From the NCBI RefSeq assembly GCF_002242805.1, contig NZ_MCGQ01000011.1, positions 60,255-124,254 of the forward strand: 64,000 nt of DNA. Direction: 5' to 3'. A program made the position numbers and the translations under genes. This DNA comes from Streptomyces diastatochromogenes. GTDB lineage: Bacteria; Actinomycetota; Actinomycetes; Streptomycetales; Streptomycetaceae. Under the pieces are notes generated by a model. That model made no database searches and was not told where the DNA came from. It was given only the letters and a program-made list of their open reading frames with translations. The number at the start of each line of letters is the position of its first letter. Position 1 is the first letter of the stretch. Shown in pieces: positions 56,180-64,000 of this stretch.

Positions 56180-56964
56180 GACGTACGCCCCCGGGCGTCG
56201 AAGTCCTTCATGCGGTCCAGGACCTGATCGGCCGTCGGCTGGTACATCTCGTCGACGATCCTGCCGTCGGCGAGGTAGAGCACGCGGTCCGCGTAGGAGG
56301 CGGCGACCGGGTCGTGGGTGACCATCACGATGGTCTGGCCCAGTTCGTCCACCGAGCGGCGCAGGAAGCCCAGAACCTCCGCTCCCGCGCGCGAGTCGAG
56401 GTTTCCGGTCGGCTCGTCACCGAAGATGATCTCCGGGCGGGCGGCGAGCGCACGGGCCACGGCGACGCGCTGCTGCTGGCCGCCGGAGAGCTGGGTGGGC
56501 CGGTGCTTGAGCCGTCCGGCGAGCCCCACGGTCTCCACGACCCGGTCGAGCCAGGCGCGGTCCGGCTTGCGCCCCGCTATGTCCATGGGCAGCGTGATGT
56601 TCTCGAGCGCGTTGAGCGTGGGCAGCAGGTTGAACGCCTGGAAGATGAACCCGATCCGGTCCCGGCGCAGCTGGGTGAGCTTCTTGTCCTTCAGGCCGGT
56701 GATCTCGGTCTCGTCCAGGTAGATCTGACCGCTGGTCACCGTGTCGAGGCCGGCGAGGCAGTGCATCAGGGTGGACTTGCCGGACCCGGAGGGGCCCATG
56801 ATCGCGGTGAACTGGCCGCGTGCGATGTCCACGTCGACGTGGTCCAGGGCGACGACACGGGTCTCGCCTGACCCGTACGCCTTCACGACCTGCCGCGCCC
56901 GCGCGGCAACGGCCGTACGCCCTCCAGTTCCCCCGTGCCTGGTAGTGGTCACAGCCGATGTCAC
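56176..56964 (-). CDS. ABC transporter ATP-binding protein (MacB/LolD-like, second copy)
   Basis: The 262-residue ATPase has Walker A GPSGSGKST, signature LSGGQQQR, Walker B IIFGDEPTGNLDS and a switch His in VTHDP. It is nearly colinear with the ATPase at 20694, including MHCLAGLD and FIFQAFNLLPTLNALENIT. The N-terminal 20 residues (MTSAVTTTRHGGTGGRTAVA) are variable. It starts from the 445-base control region shared with the divergent MFS gene. It energises the permease immediately downstream. Confidence 0.92.
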   Translation of the reverse strand: MTSAVTTTRHGGTGGRTAVAARARQVVKAYGSGETRVVALDHVDVDIARGQFTAIMGPSGSGKSTLMHCLAGLDTVTSGQIYLDETEITGLKDKKLTQLRRDRIGFIFQAFNLLPTLNALENITLPMDIAGRKPDRAWLDRVVETVGLAGRLKHRPTQLSGGQQQRVAVARALAARPEIIFGDEPTGNLDSRAGAEVLGFLRRSVDELGQTIVMVTHDPVAASYADRVLYLADGRIVDEMYQPTADQVLDRMKDFDARGRTS

Positions 56965-57409
56965 GGTTTGTCTCCTAAATCGGTCGGCAGGTGTGTCGTC
57001 GCGCCCCGGTGTGCCGGTGCGTCGTCCTGGGTACGGCGTCGAGTCTCGCGTGCGGCGGGCGTGCCCCGCGCTGGTGCGAAGCCCCCTCTTGTGCGGGGGA
57101 AAACCCCACCCCCGTCGGTTCGGTCAACCGCCCCCCGGCGGCGTAAAGCCAGGTTAAGGACAGCACCGGGTCCGTCTCCTCCTCCGGCGGTACGAACCCT
57201 CCCCGGGCCGTAGTACGGAGAGACCCCTAGGGGTGGTCCACCGCCGGGTGGAGTCCTTCTCGGGGTCGACTCCACCCTCCGGCCCAGAAAGCCTCCACCC
57301 TCCCGTCGCGTCAGGGTCAAGTTCGGGGTCCCGTGGGAAGCTGTCGTACCGGAGATAGGTGCAGGGGACACGGGACGGGTCCGGGTGGGGACCCAGGGGA
57401 GGGGATCCG
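56965..57409. promoter_or_regulatory. Divergent control region between ABC operon and MFS gene
   Basis: This 445-base gap has no convincing gene. It contains ACCCCTAGGGGT (57223-57234), a 12-base perfect palindrome, and GGGTGGAGTC/GACTCCACCC (57246-57255 and 57268-57277), an exact 10-bp inverted repeat with a 12-base spacer. Both are sized for operators. The palindrome cluster lies mid-gap and could control both divergent exporter units. GGGGAGGGG at the right end is the MFS ribosome site. Confidence 0.5.
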
Positions 57410-58906
57410 GTGGGGAGTACGACACCCGCGATACGCGACGGCGCCACGACAGGGCAGGGCACCCGCAGGAGAGGCGCGGTGGTCGCCGCGCTGATGCTGT
57501 CGATGGCGCTGGCCGCGCTGGACGCCACGATCGTCTCCACCGCCGTACCGCAGATCGTCGGCGACCTCGGCGGGTTCTCCGTCTTCTCCTGGCTGTTCTC
57601 CGGCTATCTGCTCGCCGTCACCGTCACCCTGCCCGTCTACGGCAAGCTGTCCGACACCTTCGGCCGCAAGCCGGTCCTGGTCGCGGGCGCCGCCGTGTTC
57701 CTGCTGGGCTCGCTGCTGTGCGCCGGCGCCTGGAACATGGCGGCGCTGATCGCGTTCCGGGTCGTGCAGGGGCTGGGCGGCGGCGCGTTGCAGGGGACGG
57801 TGCAGACGCTGGCCGCCGACCTGTACCCGCTGGCGGAGCGCCCGAAGATCCAGGCCAGGCTGTCCACGGTGTGGGCGGTGTCGGCGGTGGCCGGGCCGGG
57901 CCTGGGCGGGGCGCTGGCCGCGTACGCCGACTGGCGGTGGATCTTCCTCGTCAACCTGCCGATCGGCGCGGCCGCGTTGTGGCTGATCGTCCGTCATCTG
58001 CACGAACCCGAGCGGGAAAAAGCCGCCCGCGCGCGCGTGGACTGGGCGGGCGCGCTCGCGGTGTTCGCGTGCGGCGGGGTGCTGCTGACCGCACTGGTGC
58101 AGGGCGGGGTGGCCTGGGCGTGGCTGTCGGCGCCCTCGCTCGCGCTGTTCGGCACCGGGCTCGCCCTGGTGGGCGTGGTGGTGTGGGTGGAGCGGCGGGC
58201 GGCGGAGCCGATCATCCCGGGGTGGGTGTGGCGGCGCCGTACGATCGCGGCCGTCAATCTGGCGTTCGGCGCGCTGGGGCTGCTGATGGTGGCGCCGTCG
58301 GTGTTCCTGCCGACGTACGCCCAGTCGGTACTCGGACTCGGCCCCGCGGCCGCCGGCCTCGTGCTGTGTGTGTGGACGCTGACCTGGTCGGCGTCGGCGG
58401 CGGTCAGCCAGCACGTGTACCGGCGCATCGGCTTCCGTGACACCGCGCTTCTCGGCATCGGCGCGGGCGCGCTGATCCTGCTCGCGTTCCCGTTCCTGCC
58501 GTATCCCGGTTCCTGGTGGCAGCCGATGCTGCTGATGCTGGCGCTGGGCGGGGTGCTGGGGCTGTTCCAGCTACCACTGATCATCGGGGTGCAGTCGACG
58601 GTGGGCTGGTCGGAGCGGGGGACGACGACCGCGTCGGTGCTGTTCTGCCGGCAGACCGGGCAGACCGTGGGCGCCTCCCTGTTCGGTGCCGTCGCCAACG
58701 CGGTGCTGGCCGCGCGGCTGGGCGGGGCGGGCGACCTGGAGTCCGTCACGGGCGCGTGGGACGGCGGTACGGCCCCGGAGGCGACGCGGCGGGCGATCGC
58801 CGCGGCGGTGCACGCGGTGTACTTCGGCGCGGCCTGCGCCGCGGCACTGGCCTTCCTGGTGCTGCTGGTGGTGGCGCCGCGGAAGTTTCCGGTGCGGCAG
58901 GAATAG
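57410..58906 (+). CDS. MFS multidrug exporter (DHA2 type)
   Basis: The 498-residue transporter has 14 predicted membrane segments. Motif C-like GPGLGGALAAYADWRWIFLVN is at the fifth helix region; motif A is KLSDTFGRKPVLV after helix 2, and LDATIVSTAVPQI at helix 1 is a hallmark of proton-driven DHA2 exporters. I use GTG 57410, five bases after GGGGAGGGG, instead of an earlier GTG at 57359. It is divergent from an FtsX-type ABC operon. The substrate is unknown; such proteins expel drugs or dyes. Confidence 0.9.
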   Translation: MGSTTPAIRDGATTGQGTRRRGAVVAALMLSMALAALDATIVSTAVPQIVGDLGGFSVFSWLFSGYLLAVTVTLPVYGKLSDTFGRKPVLVAGAAVFLLGSLLCAGAWNMAALIAFRVVQGLGGGALQGTVQTLAADLYPLAERPKIQARLSTVWAVSAVAGPGLGGALAAYADWRWIFLVNLPIGAAALWLIVRHLHEPEREKAARARVDWAGALAVFACGGVLLTALVQGGVAWAWLSAPSLALFGTGLALVGVVVWVERRAAEPIIPGWVWRRRTIAAVNLAFGALGLLMVAPSVFLPTYAQSVLGLGPAAAGLVLCVWTLTWSASAAVSQHVYRRIGFRDTALLGIGAGALILLAFPFLPYPGSWWQPMLLMLALGGVLGLFQLPLIIGVQSTVGWSERGTTTASVLFCRQTGQTVGASLFGAVANAVLAARLGGAGDLESVTGAWDGGTAPEATRRAIAAAVHAVYFGAACAAALAFLVLLVVAPRKFPVRQE

Positions 58907-59119
58907 GCGCGCGGGGAGGGCGGGACGTGGTTCCGCCCCCTGGTTAACGCGGGTAACACCCGAGGTCAGACCCGTTTTCGCGAAGTAAGCGCATACCGAC
59001 CGGCCAGTTCGTCTAAAACCCCGCGCGGCCCCGAACCGGCGAGTAGCGTGCGTGACTCCGCTCCCCCCACCTCCCTGCGGTCCGCCGCCACGGACCCGAG
59101 CCACGCAAGGAGCCCCGGG

Positions 59120-59527
59120 ATGTCCTACGACCCGCCGCGCCCGCCCCCGGACCTCACCTACCCCTGGCAGCCCCCTCCCCCCGAACCGCCCCGCCCGCGC
59201 CGCACCCCGCCCCGCGAACCCCTCGGACACCACAGCGACCTGCGCGTGCTGCGCAGCGCCTACCGCTGGCAGCGCCGCACCGCCGCCCTCACCGCGCTCG
59301 GCTACTTCACCCTCTTCCTCGTCCTGTCCGCGTTCGCGCCGCACGTCATGACGACGACGGTCACCGACGGCATCCCGGCCGGCCTGCTGCTCGCCCTGCT
59401 CCAACTCCCGGTCACCTGGCTGGCGATCGCCCTGTACGAACACACCGCGCGCCGCCATGTCGACCCGCTCGCGGACCGCATCCGCAAGGAGGCCGAACTG
59501 AACGCGCGGCGAGGAGCGACCCGATGA
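59120..59527 (+). CDS. DUF485-family small membrane protein
   Basis: The 135-residue protein has a proline-rich N-terminus (MSYDPPRPPPDLTYPWQ), the DUF485 signature LRSAYRWQRRTAALTALGY, and two membrane spans. DUF485 proteins accompany ActP-like acetate or monocarboxylate symporters. The start ATG 59120 has AAGGAG seven bases upstream. Its stop overlaps the symporter start by four bases. Confidence 0.87.
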   Translation: MSYDPPRPPPDLTYPWQPPPPEPPRPRRTPPREPLGHHSDLRVLRSAYRWQRRTAALTALGYFTLFLVLSAFAPHVMTTTVTDGIPAGLLLALLQLPVTWLAIALYEHTARRHVDPLADRIRKEAELNARRGATR

Positions 59528-61167
59528 CCAGCAGCGCCTCCCCGGGCCTCTCCGGCTTCACCGGCTTCAGCAACTCGGCGCAGACCATGTCGCTGGTCGC
59601 CTTCTCCTCCGTCGCCACCCTGACCCTGCTGCTGTGCGTGATGGCCGGCCCGGACCGCGACGACCTCGACGAGTTCTACACCGGCTACGGCTCCCTGTCC
59701 CCGCTGCGCAACGGCCTGGCCATCGCCGGCGACTACATCTCCGCCGCCACCGTCCTCGGCACCGGCGGGGTGATCGCCCTGTGCGGCTACGACGGTGTCG
59801 TGCTCGCCCTCAGTACGGCGCTGTCGCTGATGCTGCTGATGTTCCTGCTGGCCGAACCGCTGCGCAACGCGGGCCGGTTCACCATGGGCGACGCGCTGGC
59901 CCGCCGGATGCCGGGCCGCTGTGTGCGGATCACGGCGTGTGCGGTGACGATCGCCTCGCTGCTGCCGATGATGCTGGTCCAGCTCGCCGGCACCGGGCAG
60001 CTGATGGCGTTCATCCTGGGCTTCACGAACGAGTCGCTGAAGACCGGCTGCGTCGTCGGACTCGGCGCGCTGATGATCAGCTACGCGGCGATCGGCGGCA
60101 TGAAGGGCACCGCGCTCATCCAGATCCTGAAGATCGTGATGCTGGTCGGATCGGGCGCCGTGGTCGCCGTACTGATCCTGCGCCGCTTCGACTGGGACCC
60201 GGGCGCCCTGTTCGGCGCGGCGGCACGGCAGAGCGGGGCCGGGCCGGCCTTCCTGCACTCCGGGCTGCAGTTCGCCGGGCACCCGGGCGCCCGCCTGGAC
60301 ATGATCACCTCGGAGCTGACCATCGTGCTCGGCGGCGCCTGCCTGCCGCACATCACCATGCGCATGTACACCGCCTCCAGCGCCCGCCAGGTACGCCGCT
60401 CACTGTCCTGGGCGGTGTCGATCGTGGCACTGTTCGTGCTGGTCATCACGGTGGTCGGGTTCGGCGCCACGGCCCTGGTCGGCCGGAGCGCGATCGCGGC
60501 GGCCGACCCGCAGGGCAACACGGCCTATCTGCTGGGCTCACGGGCCGCGTTCGGCGCCGACGTGTCGACGACGGAGACCTTCCTGTTCACCATGGTCACC
60601 ACGGCGATCTTCCTGACCCTGCTCGCCTCGGTGGCCGGGATGATCCTCGCCTGCGCCAACTCCCTCGCCCACGACGTGTTCGCCGCCCGCGTCCAGGAGA
60701 TGCCGGCCCGCCGCGAGATGGCCCTGGCCCGCCTCTCGGCGCTGGCCATAGGCGTCCCGACGATCCTGCTGGCCACCCTGGTGCAGCACCACAGCCTGCA
60801 GCCCCTGGCGACCCTCTCCTTCTGCCTGGGCGCCTCCGCCCTCGCGCCCGCCCTGGTGTACGGCCTCTTCTGGCGCCGCTACACCCGAAGCGGGCTGATG
60901 GGCACGCTGCTCGGGGGCTCGCTGACCGTGCTGCTGCTCATGCCGGGCACCAACCTCGTCTCCGGCTCGCCCGTCTCGGCCTTCCCGCACGCCGACTTCA
61001 ACTGGTTCCCGTTCACCACGACCGGCATCGTCTCCATCCCGGCCGGCTTCTTCTTCGGCTGGCTGGGCACGGTCGTCTCGGGCCGCCGCAAGGCGGAGGA
61101 ACAGCGGCGCCAGTACGAGGCCGTGGAGGGCTGGATCCTCGCCGGGGCGGTACGCAGGGGCGGTTGA
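59524..61167 (+). CDS. Sodium:solute symporter (ActP-like)
   Basis: The 547-residue membrane protein of the SSS family has about 13 spans. Features include DEFYTGYGSLSPLRNGLAIAGDYISAATVLG, the typical first two helices, and LPHITMRMYTASSARQVRRS and FLTLLASVAGMILACANSLAHD further on. The nearest functional relatives import acetate or other short carboxylates with Na+. ATGA overlap with the DUF485 gene indicates co-translation. After its stop the sequence runs into a ten-base G tract before the convergent gene. Confidence 0.9.
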   Translation: MTSSASPGLSGFTGFSNSAQTMSLVAFSSVATLTLLLCVMAGPDRDDLDEFYTGYGSLSPLRNGLAIAGDYISAATVLGTGGVIALCGYDGVVLALSTALSLMLLMFLLAEPLRNAGRFTMGDALARRMPGRCVRITACAVTIASLLPMMLVQLAGTGQLMAFILGFTNESLKTGCVVGLGALMISYAAIGGMKGTALIQILKIVMLVGSGAVVAVLILRRFDWDPGALFGAAARQSGAGPAFLHSGLQFAGHPGARLDMITSELTIVLGGACLPHITMRMYTASSARQVRRSLSWAVSIVALFVLVITVVGFGATALVGRSAIAAADPQGNTAYLLGSRAAFGADVSTTETFLFTMVTTAIFLTLLASVAGMILACANSLAHDVFAARVQEMPARREMALARLSALAIGVPTILLATLVQHHSLQPLATLSFCLGASALAPALVYGLFWRRYTRSGLMGTLLGGSLTVLLLMPGTNLVSGSPVSAFPHADFNWFPFTTTGIVSIPAGFFFGWLGTVVSGRRKAEEQRRQYEAVEGWILAGAVRRGG

Positions 61168-61189
61168 GGACGGCCGCGCGGGGGGGGGG

Positions 61190-62077
61190 CTACTCCAGAG
61201 TCGCTCTGCCCGTCAGCGAGATGAGGCTGCTGCGCACGTAGTCCATGTGCGCCTGGACGTCGTCCCAGGTCTCGCTGTGCTCGCGCAGCACCTGTTCGGT
61301 TTCCAGGGCGATGTCCTCCTCGCGCTCGTGTGCCCCGGCGACGATGTCGGCGGCCCGCACGTGCGCCTCCTCCTGGCAGCGGCGTGCGTACTCCTCGGCC
61401 TCGCCGAGGGCGCGTTCCGCCTCGGACAGGGCGGCCTCGGCGCGGGTGACCCGCTCGGCGTCGCGGGCCTCCAGGGCGGCCGCCCGTTCGGCGTCCTCGC
61501 GCTCGGTGGCCTCCCACCGCTCGGCGTGCTCGCGGGTCTGCTCGGCGAGCATGCCGGTGGTGCGCTGGCGTACCTCGCGCAGCGCGGCGAGCGCCTCCCC
61601 GCGCGCCTCCTTCACTTCGAGCCGGGCGCCGATGCGCAGGTCGTCGGCCTCGGCGTGGGCCGCGAGGAGGCACAGGCGGGCGCGTTCGTCGGCGTCCGCG
61701 CGGAGCGCGTCCGCCGCTTCCTGCGCCTCCTGGCATGCACTGAGGGCGTGCGCTTCGGCCTGCGCGACCTGCTCGTGCGCTGCACGCCGCGCACGGTCGG
61801 AGACGTCCGCCGCCTCCTGCAACGCGAGCTGGTAGAGGCGCCGTGCCTGCTCCCCGAGGCTCTCGTAGGTCTGCGGGGCGAGCTGCGCGACCGCCTCGCG
61901 CAGTCGCGCGGCCTCCGCGCCCATGTCCTTGGCGAGCACCGTCAGCCGCGCGGCACGCTCCCACGCGGCGTCCCGGTCCAGCGACAGCGCCTCCAGGTAT
62001 GCGTCGACCCGATCGGGGCGGTAGGCGCGCCCCCGGACGGTCCGGAAGCCGTGCGGCGTCATCGATGCGCTGCTCAC
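61190..62077 (-). CDS. DivIVA-like/cellulose-binding-annotated coiled-coil protein
   Basis: The 295-residue protein starts with a DivIVA-like N-terminal motif (FRTVRGRAYRPDRVDAYLEAL), then an almost continuous alanine/glutamate-rich coiled coil (EAADVSDRARRAAHEQVAQA and similar heptads) to about 280. Many Streptomyces relatives are annotated as cellulose-binding, but they are filament-forming scaffold proteins. GTG 62077 with GAGAGGGG eight bases upstream is my choice of start; ATG 62062 is possible. The reading frame upstream continues open through the EthD remnant. Confidence 0.78.
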   Translation of the reverse strand: MSSASMTPHGFRTVRGRAYRPDRVDAYLEALSLDRDAAWERAARLTVLAKDMGAEAARLREAVAQLAPQTYESLGEQARRLYQLALQEAADVSDRARRAAHEQVAQAEAHALSACQEAQEAADALRADADERARLCLLAAHAEADDLRIGARLEVKEARGEALAALREVRQRTTGMLAEQTREHAERWEATEREDAERAAALEARDAERVTRAEAALSEAERALGEAEEYARRCQEEAHVRAADIVAGAHEREEDIALETEQVLREHSETWDDVQAHMDYVRSSLISLTGRATLE

Positions 62078-62253
62078 CCTGGGAACCCCTCTCCACCGGA
62101 CATACACAACAGGATGATGTGGCGCACATCTTGATGGATCGGACGTAAGCGGGCATAACACGACACTCCGCAGACATGTCACGGTCGAAATCTCTCGCCG
62201 CATGGCGCACTTCTCGATCCGCGCGTCGGTCCGGGGCCACGGGCGGCCCGTCT

Positions 62254-62497
62254 GGACCAGGTCCTCCTCCAGAGTGACGATCATGCTCCGGCCGGACGCG
62301 AGCCGCTGGAGGTGCGCCGCGTCGGCGGCGGCCGCCCGCCCCTCCGGGGTGCGAACGCGGCACGCAGGTCGTCCGACGAGTCCCACTCCAGCGCCGTGAC
62401 CAGGTAGTACGGCTCGCCGCCGCGGACAGGGGCGAGGTCGCGGCCGACCGTGTGGCGGCGCAGGCCCGGCAGGCGGCGGGCGAGCGGGACGTGGACC
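62254..62497 (-). pseudogene. Remnant of an EthD-domain protein, frameshifted
   Basis: Reading downward from about 62497 the sequence gives [19 protein letters not shown], then [22 protein letters not shown], which is the C-terminal half of an EthD-like domain. At about 62350 the frame breaks. One base later the expected continuation [20 protein letters not shown] and [10 protein letters not shown] appears in the next frame. A single-base deletion in the GCGTTCGC-ACC context explains it. The N-terminal half of the domain is absent and replaced by a sigma factor fragment. Confidence 0.75.
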
Positions 62498-62967
62498 TCG
62501 GCGGCGGAGAACTCCAGCACCTCACACAGCACCAGGACGGCCCGCTGCCTGGGCGGCAGCAGCGGCAACGCGGCCACCAGCGCGAGCCTGAGATCCGCGC
62601 GGGCCTCCACGTCGAACCGTGCCTCAGGGAACGGCTCCAGCCAGGGAATGTCGAGCGCCGACGTGAGCGGCGCACCCGGATCCTCGCTCGGCGCCCCGAG
62701 CCCCGACGGCAGCGGGCGGCGGGCCCGGCCCGCGAGGGCGCTCAGACAGGCGTTGGTCGCGATCCGGTACAGCCACGTCCGCACGGACGCGCGCGCGGGG
62801 TCGTACCGGTCCCGGGCCTTCCAGGCCCGCAGCATCGTCTCCCGCGTCAGATCCTCGGCCTCGTGGAACGAGCCCAGCATGCGGTAGCAGTACGCCACCA
62901 GCTCACCCCGGAACGGCTCCAAGTCCACCCGCCCCTCATGCCCTTCACGCGCGCGCGTGAAGGGCAT
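62281..62967 (-). pseudogene. ECF sigma factor truncated in region 4 and fused to an EthD remnant
   Basis: The frame encodes ECF sigma region 2 ([33 protein letters not shown]) and the start of region 4 ([22 protein letters not shown], about residues 140-161). It then switches abruptly to EthD-type sequence ([10 protein letters not shown]) at about 62497, so helices of region 4.2 that recognise the -35 element are missing. The frame ends at 62281 after a frameshift tail. It cannot work as a normal sigma factor. The start may be GTG 62928, which has GAGGGG just upstream, or ATG 62967 inside a large palindrome. Confidence 0.75.
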
Positions 62968-62969
62968 GA
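62936..62969. repeat. 34-bp perfect palindrome
   Basis: TCATGCCCTTCACGCGC is followed directly by its exact reverse complement, with no loop. It lies between the deaminase/SUKH gene stop (62998) and the sigma fragment. It could act as terminator for the former, operator for the latter, or be a cruciform-forming site. Confidence 0.9.
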
Positions 62970-62997
62970 TGCGATCGGGCTCCGGGAGAGCGTGGGC

Positions 62998-64000
62998 CTA
63001 CAGCAGCCCGTCCCACATCTGCTCCAGCAGCACCGACCACCAGCTCTCCGGCGAACCGAGCGCCGCCGGGTCCAGAGAGGCCAGCTGGGCCTGGAAGTCG
63101 ACGGTCCAACGGCCCGCCTGCTCCTGGTTCAGCCCGAACCTGAGCCGCCACATCCGGCCCAGCAGCGCCAGGCAGCGCGCGAACTCCGGCAGCCCGCTGT
63201 TCACGAACTGCGGCGGCACCGGCGCACCACCCGGGCCCGCCTCCACCGGCACCGCGACGATGTTCGCCGTCCCGTACTGCACACAGATCGCCCGGCCGAA
63301 GTCCGTGCCCATCACGAGGTACGACCCCGCGTCCGAGGCCGGCTGCACCCCACGCTCGGCCGCCAGCTCCGCCAGCGTCGGCACCGGACGGCCCGGCTGG
63401 GCCTGCGCCCAGAAGAACGGGGCCATGTCCACCGGCAGCCCGGCCACCACCAGCGTGTGCGCCACGATCGGCGGCACACCCTGCCGCGACACCGCCTGCT
63501 GCTCGAACCGGAAGACCCCCGGCCCGAACGCCGCCGCCAGCTCCTGCCCGATACCCTCCGGCGGGATCGGCGGCACGGCCTGCACCGGCGGCAGCGGCGC
63601 CTGCACCGGCGCCGGCCGCGCGGGACCGTCCGCCACCTGGTGCAACTCGCCCTGGTGCGCCAGCAACTGCTGCATGCCCTGCTGCCGGCTCGCGTGATCC
63701 GTGCCGTACGGCGCGATGCTCGTGATCCGCGCCTGCGGCCACTGCTCCCGGATCATCCGCGCGCAGTACGCACCCGGCAGCTCGCACGACTCCAGCTCCG
63801 TGTGCAGCTCCAGCACCTGGTCCGCCGGCACGTTCATCGCCCGCAGCTCGTGGAAGATCTGCCACTCCGGGTGCGGCGTACCCGGCGCCGAACGCCGGAT
63901 CAGCTGCTGCTCCGAACCGTCCTGCGCGCGGTAGCGCAGCACAGCCTGGTAGCCGGGGCCCACCGTCGGCTGCCCGGTGGGCTGCTGCGGATAGCCGTAC
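62998..64000 (-). CDS. Partial deaminase/SUKH-4 domain protein (toxin-immunity type)
   Basis: The frame is open to the right edge of the window, so the N-terminus is missing; the visible part starts YGYPQQPTGQPTV. The first domain has HTELESCELPGAYC, giving the His-x-Glu and cysteine ligands of a nucleic acid/nucleotide deaminase-like zinc site, preceded by PEWQIFHELRAMN. After a proline-rich linker comes a SUKH-4-like immunity domain (FGPGVFRFEQQAV, VAGLPVDMAPFFWA, GSYLVMGTDFGRAICV). In polymorphic toxin systems these modules are a deaminase effector and its immunity partner; in Streptomyces the fusion is common and may be regulatory. Confidence 0.75.
   Translation of the reverse strand, partial: YGYPQQPTGQPTVGPGYQAVLRYRAQDGSEQQLIRRSAPGTPHPEWQIFHELRAMNVPADQVLELHTELESCELPGAYCARMIREQWPQARITSIAPYGTDHASRQQGMQQLLAHQGELHQVADGPARPAPVQAPLPPVQAVPPIPPEGIGQELAAAFGPGVFRFEQQAVSRQGVPPIVAHTLVVAGLPVDMAPFFWAQAQPGRPVPTLAELAAERGVQPASDAGSYLVMGTDFGRAICVQYGTANIVAVPVEAGPGGAPVPPQFVNSGLPEFARCLALLGRMWRLRFGLNQEQAGRWTVDFQAQLASLDPAALGSPESWWSVLLEQMWDGLL

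Noticed and set aside
61180..61189. Ten-base G tract as a phase-variation switch
   Set aside because: It lies between the stops of two convergent genes and in no reading frame, so slippage would not alter a protein.

Overview
The window is a piece of the linear-chromosome core of a Streptomyces species. The evidence is very high G+C with strong third-position GC bias, GTG/TTG starts, frequent ATGA and GTGA stop/start overlaps, and near-perfect GC hairpin terminators. A tRNA-Leu(UAA) gene is also present that I recognise as bldA. From memory, the order thiolase, pobA, bldA, ABC pair, cfa-like, ndh, ppx, DUF501, divIC, eno, two rpf genes, P450, mazG, mfd, ABC pair matches the bldA-mfd segment of the Streptomyces coelicolor chromosome. 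I see no insertion sequence, prophage, integrase or CRISPR array.

Layout. 0-7 kb: a roadblock-like protein, a membrane protein, then a divergent unit with an RpiR/SIS regulator and an ammonia-lyase homologue lacking the MIO triad on the minus strand. It faces a four-gene quaternary-amine (OpuC/EgtU-like) ABC importer. 7-12 kb: a secreted beta-carbonic anhydrase with a SulP-type transporter, then a divergent SDR/XRE pair. 12-20 kb: cystathionine beta-synthase, a GDSL hydrolase, a thiolase, small conserved proteins, a Bax-inhibitor-1 protein and pobA. 20.2 kb: bldA. 20.7-28.6 kb: an FtsX-type ABC exporter pair, a cyclopropane-fatty-acid-synthase-like enzyme, secreted proteins and a type II NADH dehydrogenase with a Rex-operator-like site upstream. 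29-35 kb: ppx, DUF501, divIC, eno and two resuscitation-promoting factors, one behind a ydaO-type (c-di-AMP) riboswitch.

35-46 kb: a P450 translationally coupled to a STAND-like NTPase with Sel1/TPR repeats, then MazG, a SurA-like lipoprotein, a GH-like secreted protein, a Ser/Thr kinase with its membrane partner, and an orphan HTH-methyltransferase-specificity fusion. 46-57 kb: secreted proteins, a GNAT protein, a secreted HNH nuclease, mfd and a second FtsX-type ABC pair. 57-64 kb: an MFS exporter, a DUF485/solute symporter pair, a DivIVA-like coiled-coil protein, a decayed sigma-factor/EthD fusion, and at the right edge a partial deaminase/SUKH-4 (toxin-immunity type) protein.

The most interesting points are three. 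First, the HTH-methyltransferase gene carries three 72-bp in-frame repeats studded with CTGTGAAC motifs 18 bp apart, and the same motif forms a perfect palindrome over the divergent promoter beside the gene. Second, the MIO-less lyase with a betaine-type importer may be a trimethylammonium-histidine (ergothioneine/hercynine) catabolic locus. Third, a sigma factor at 62.3-62.9 kb is fused to an EthD remnant by deletion and then frameshifted, next to a 34-bp perfect palindrome. By eye I found no in-frame TTA codon in any gene of the window, as expected for a core region that does not depend on bldA.
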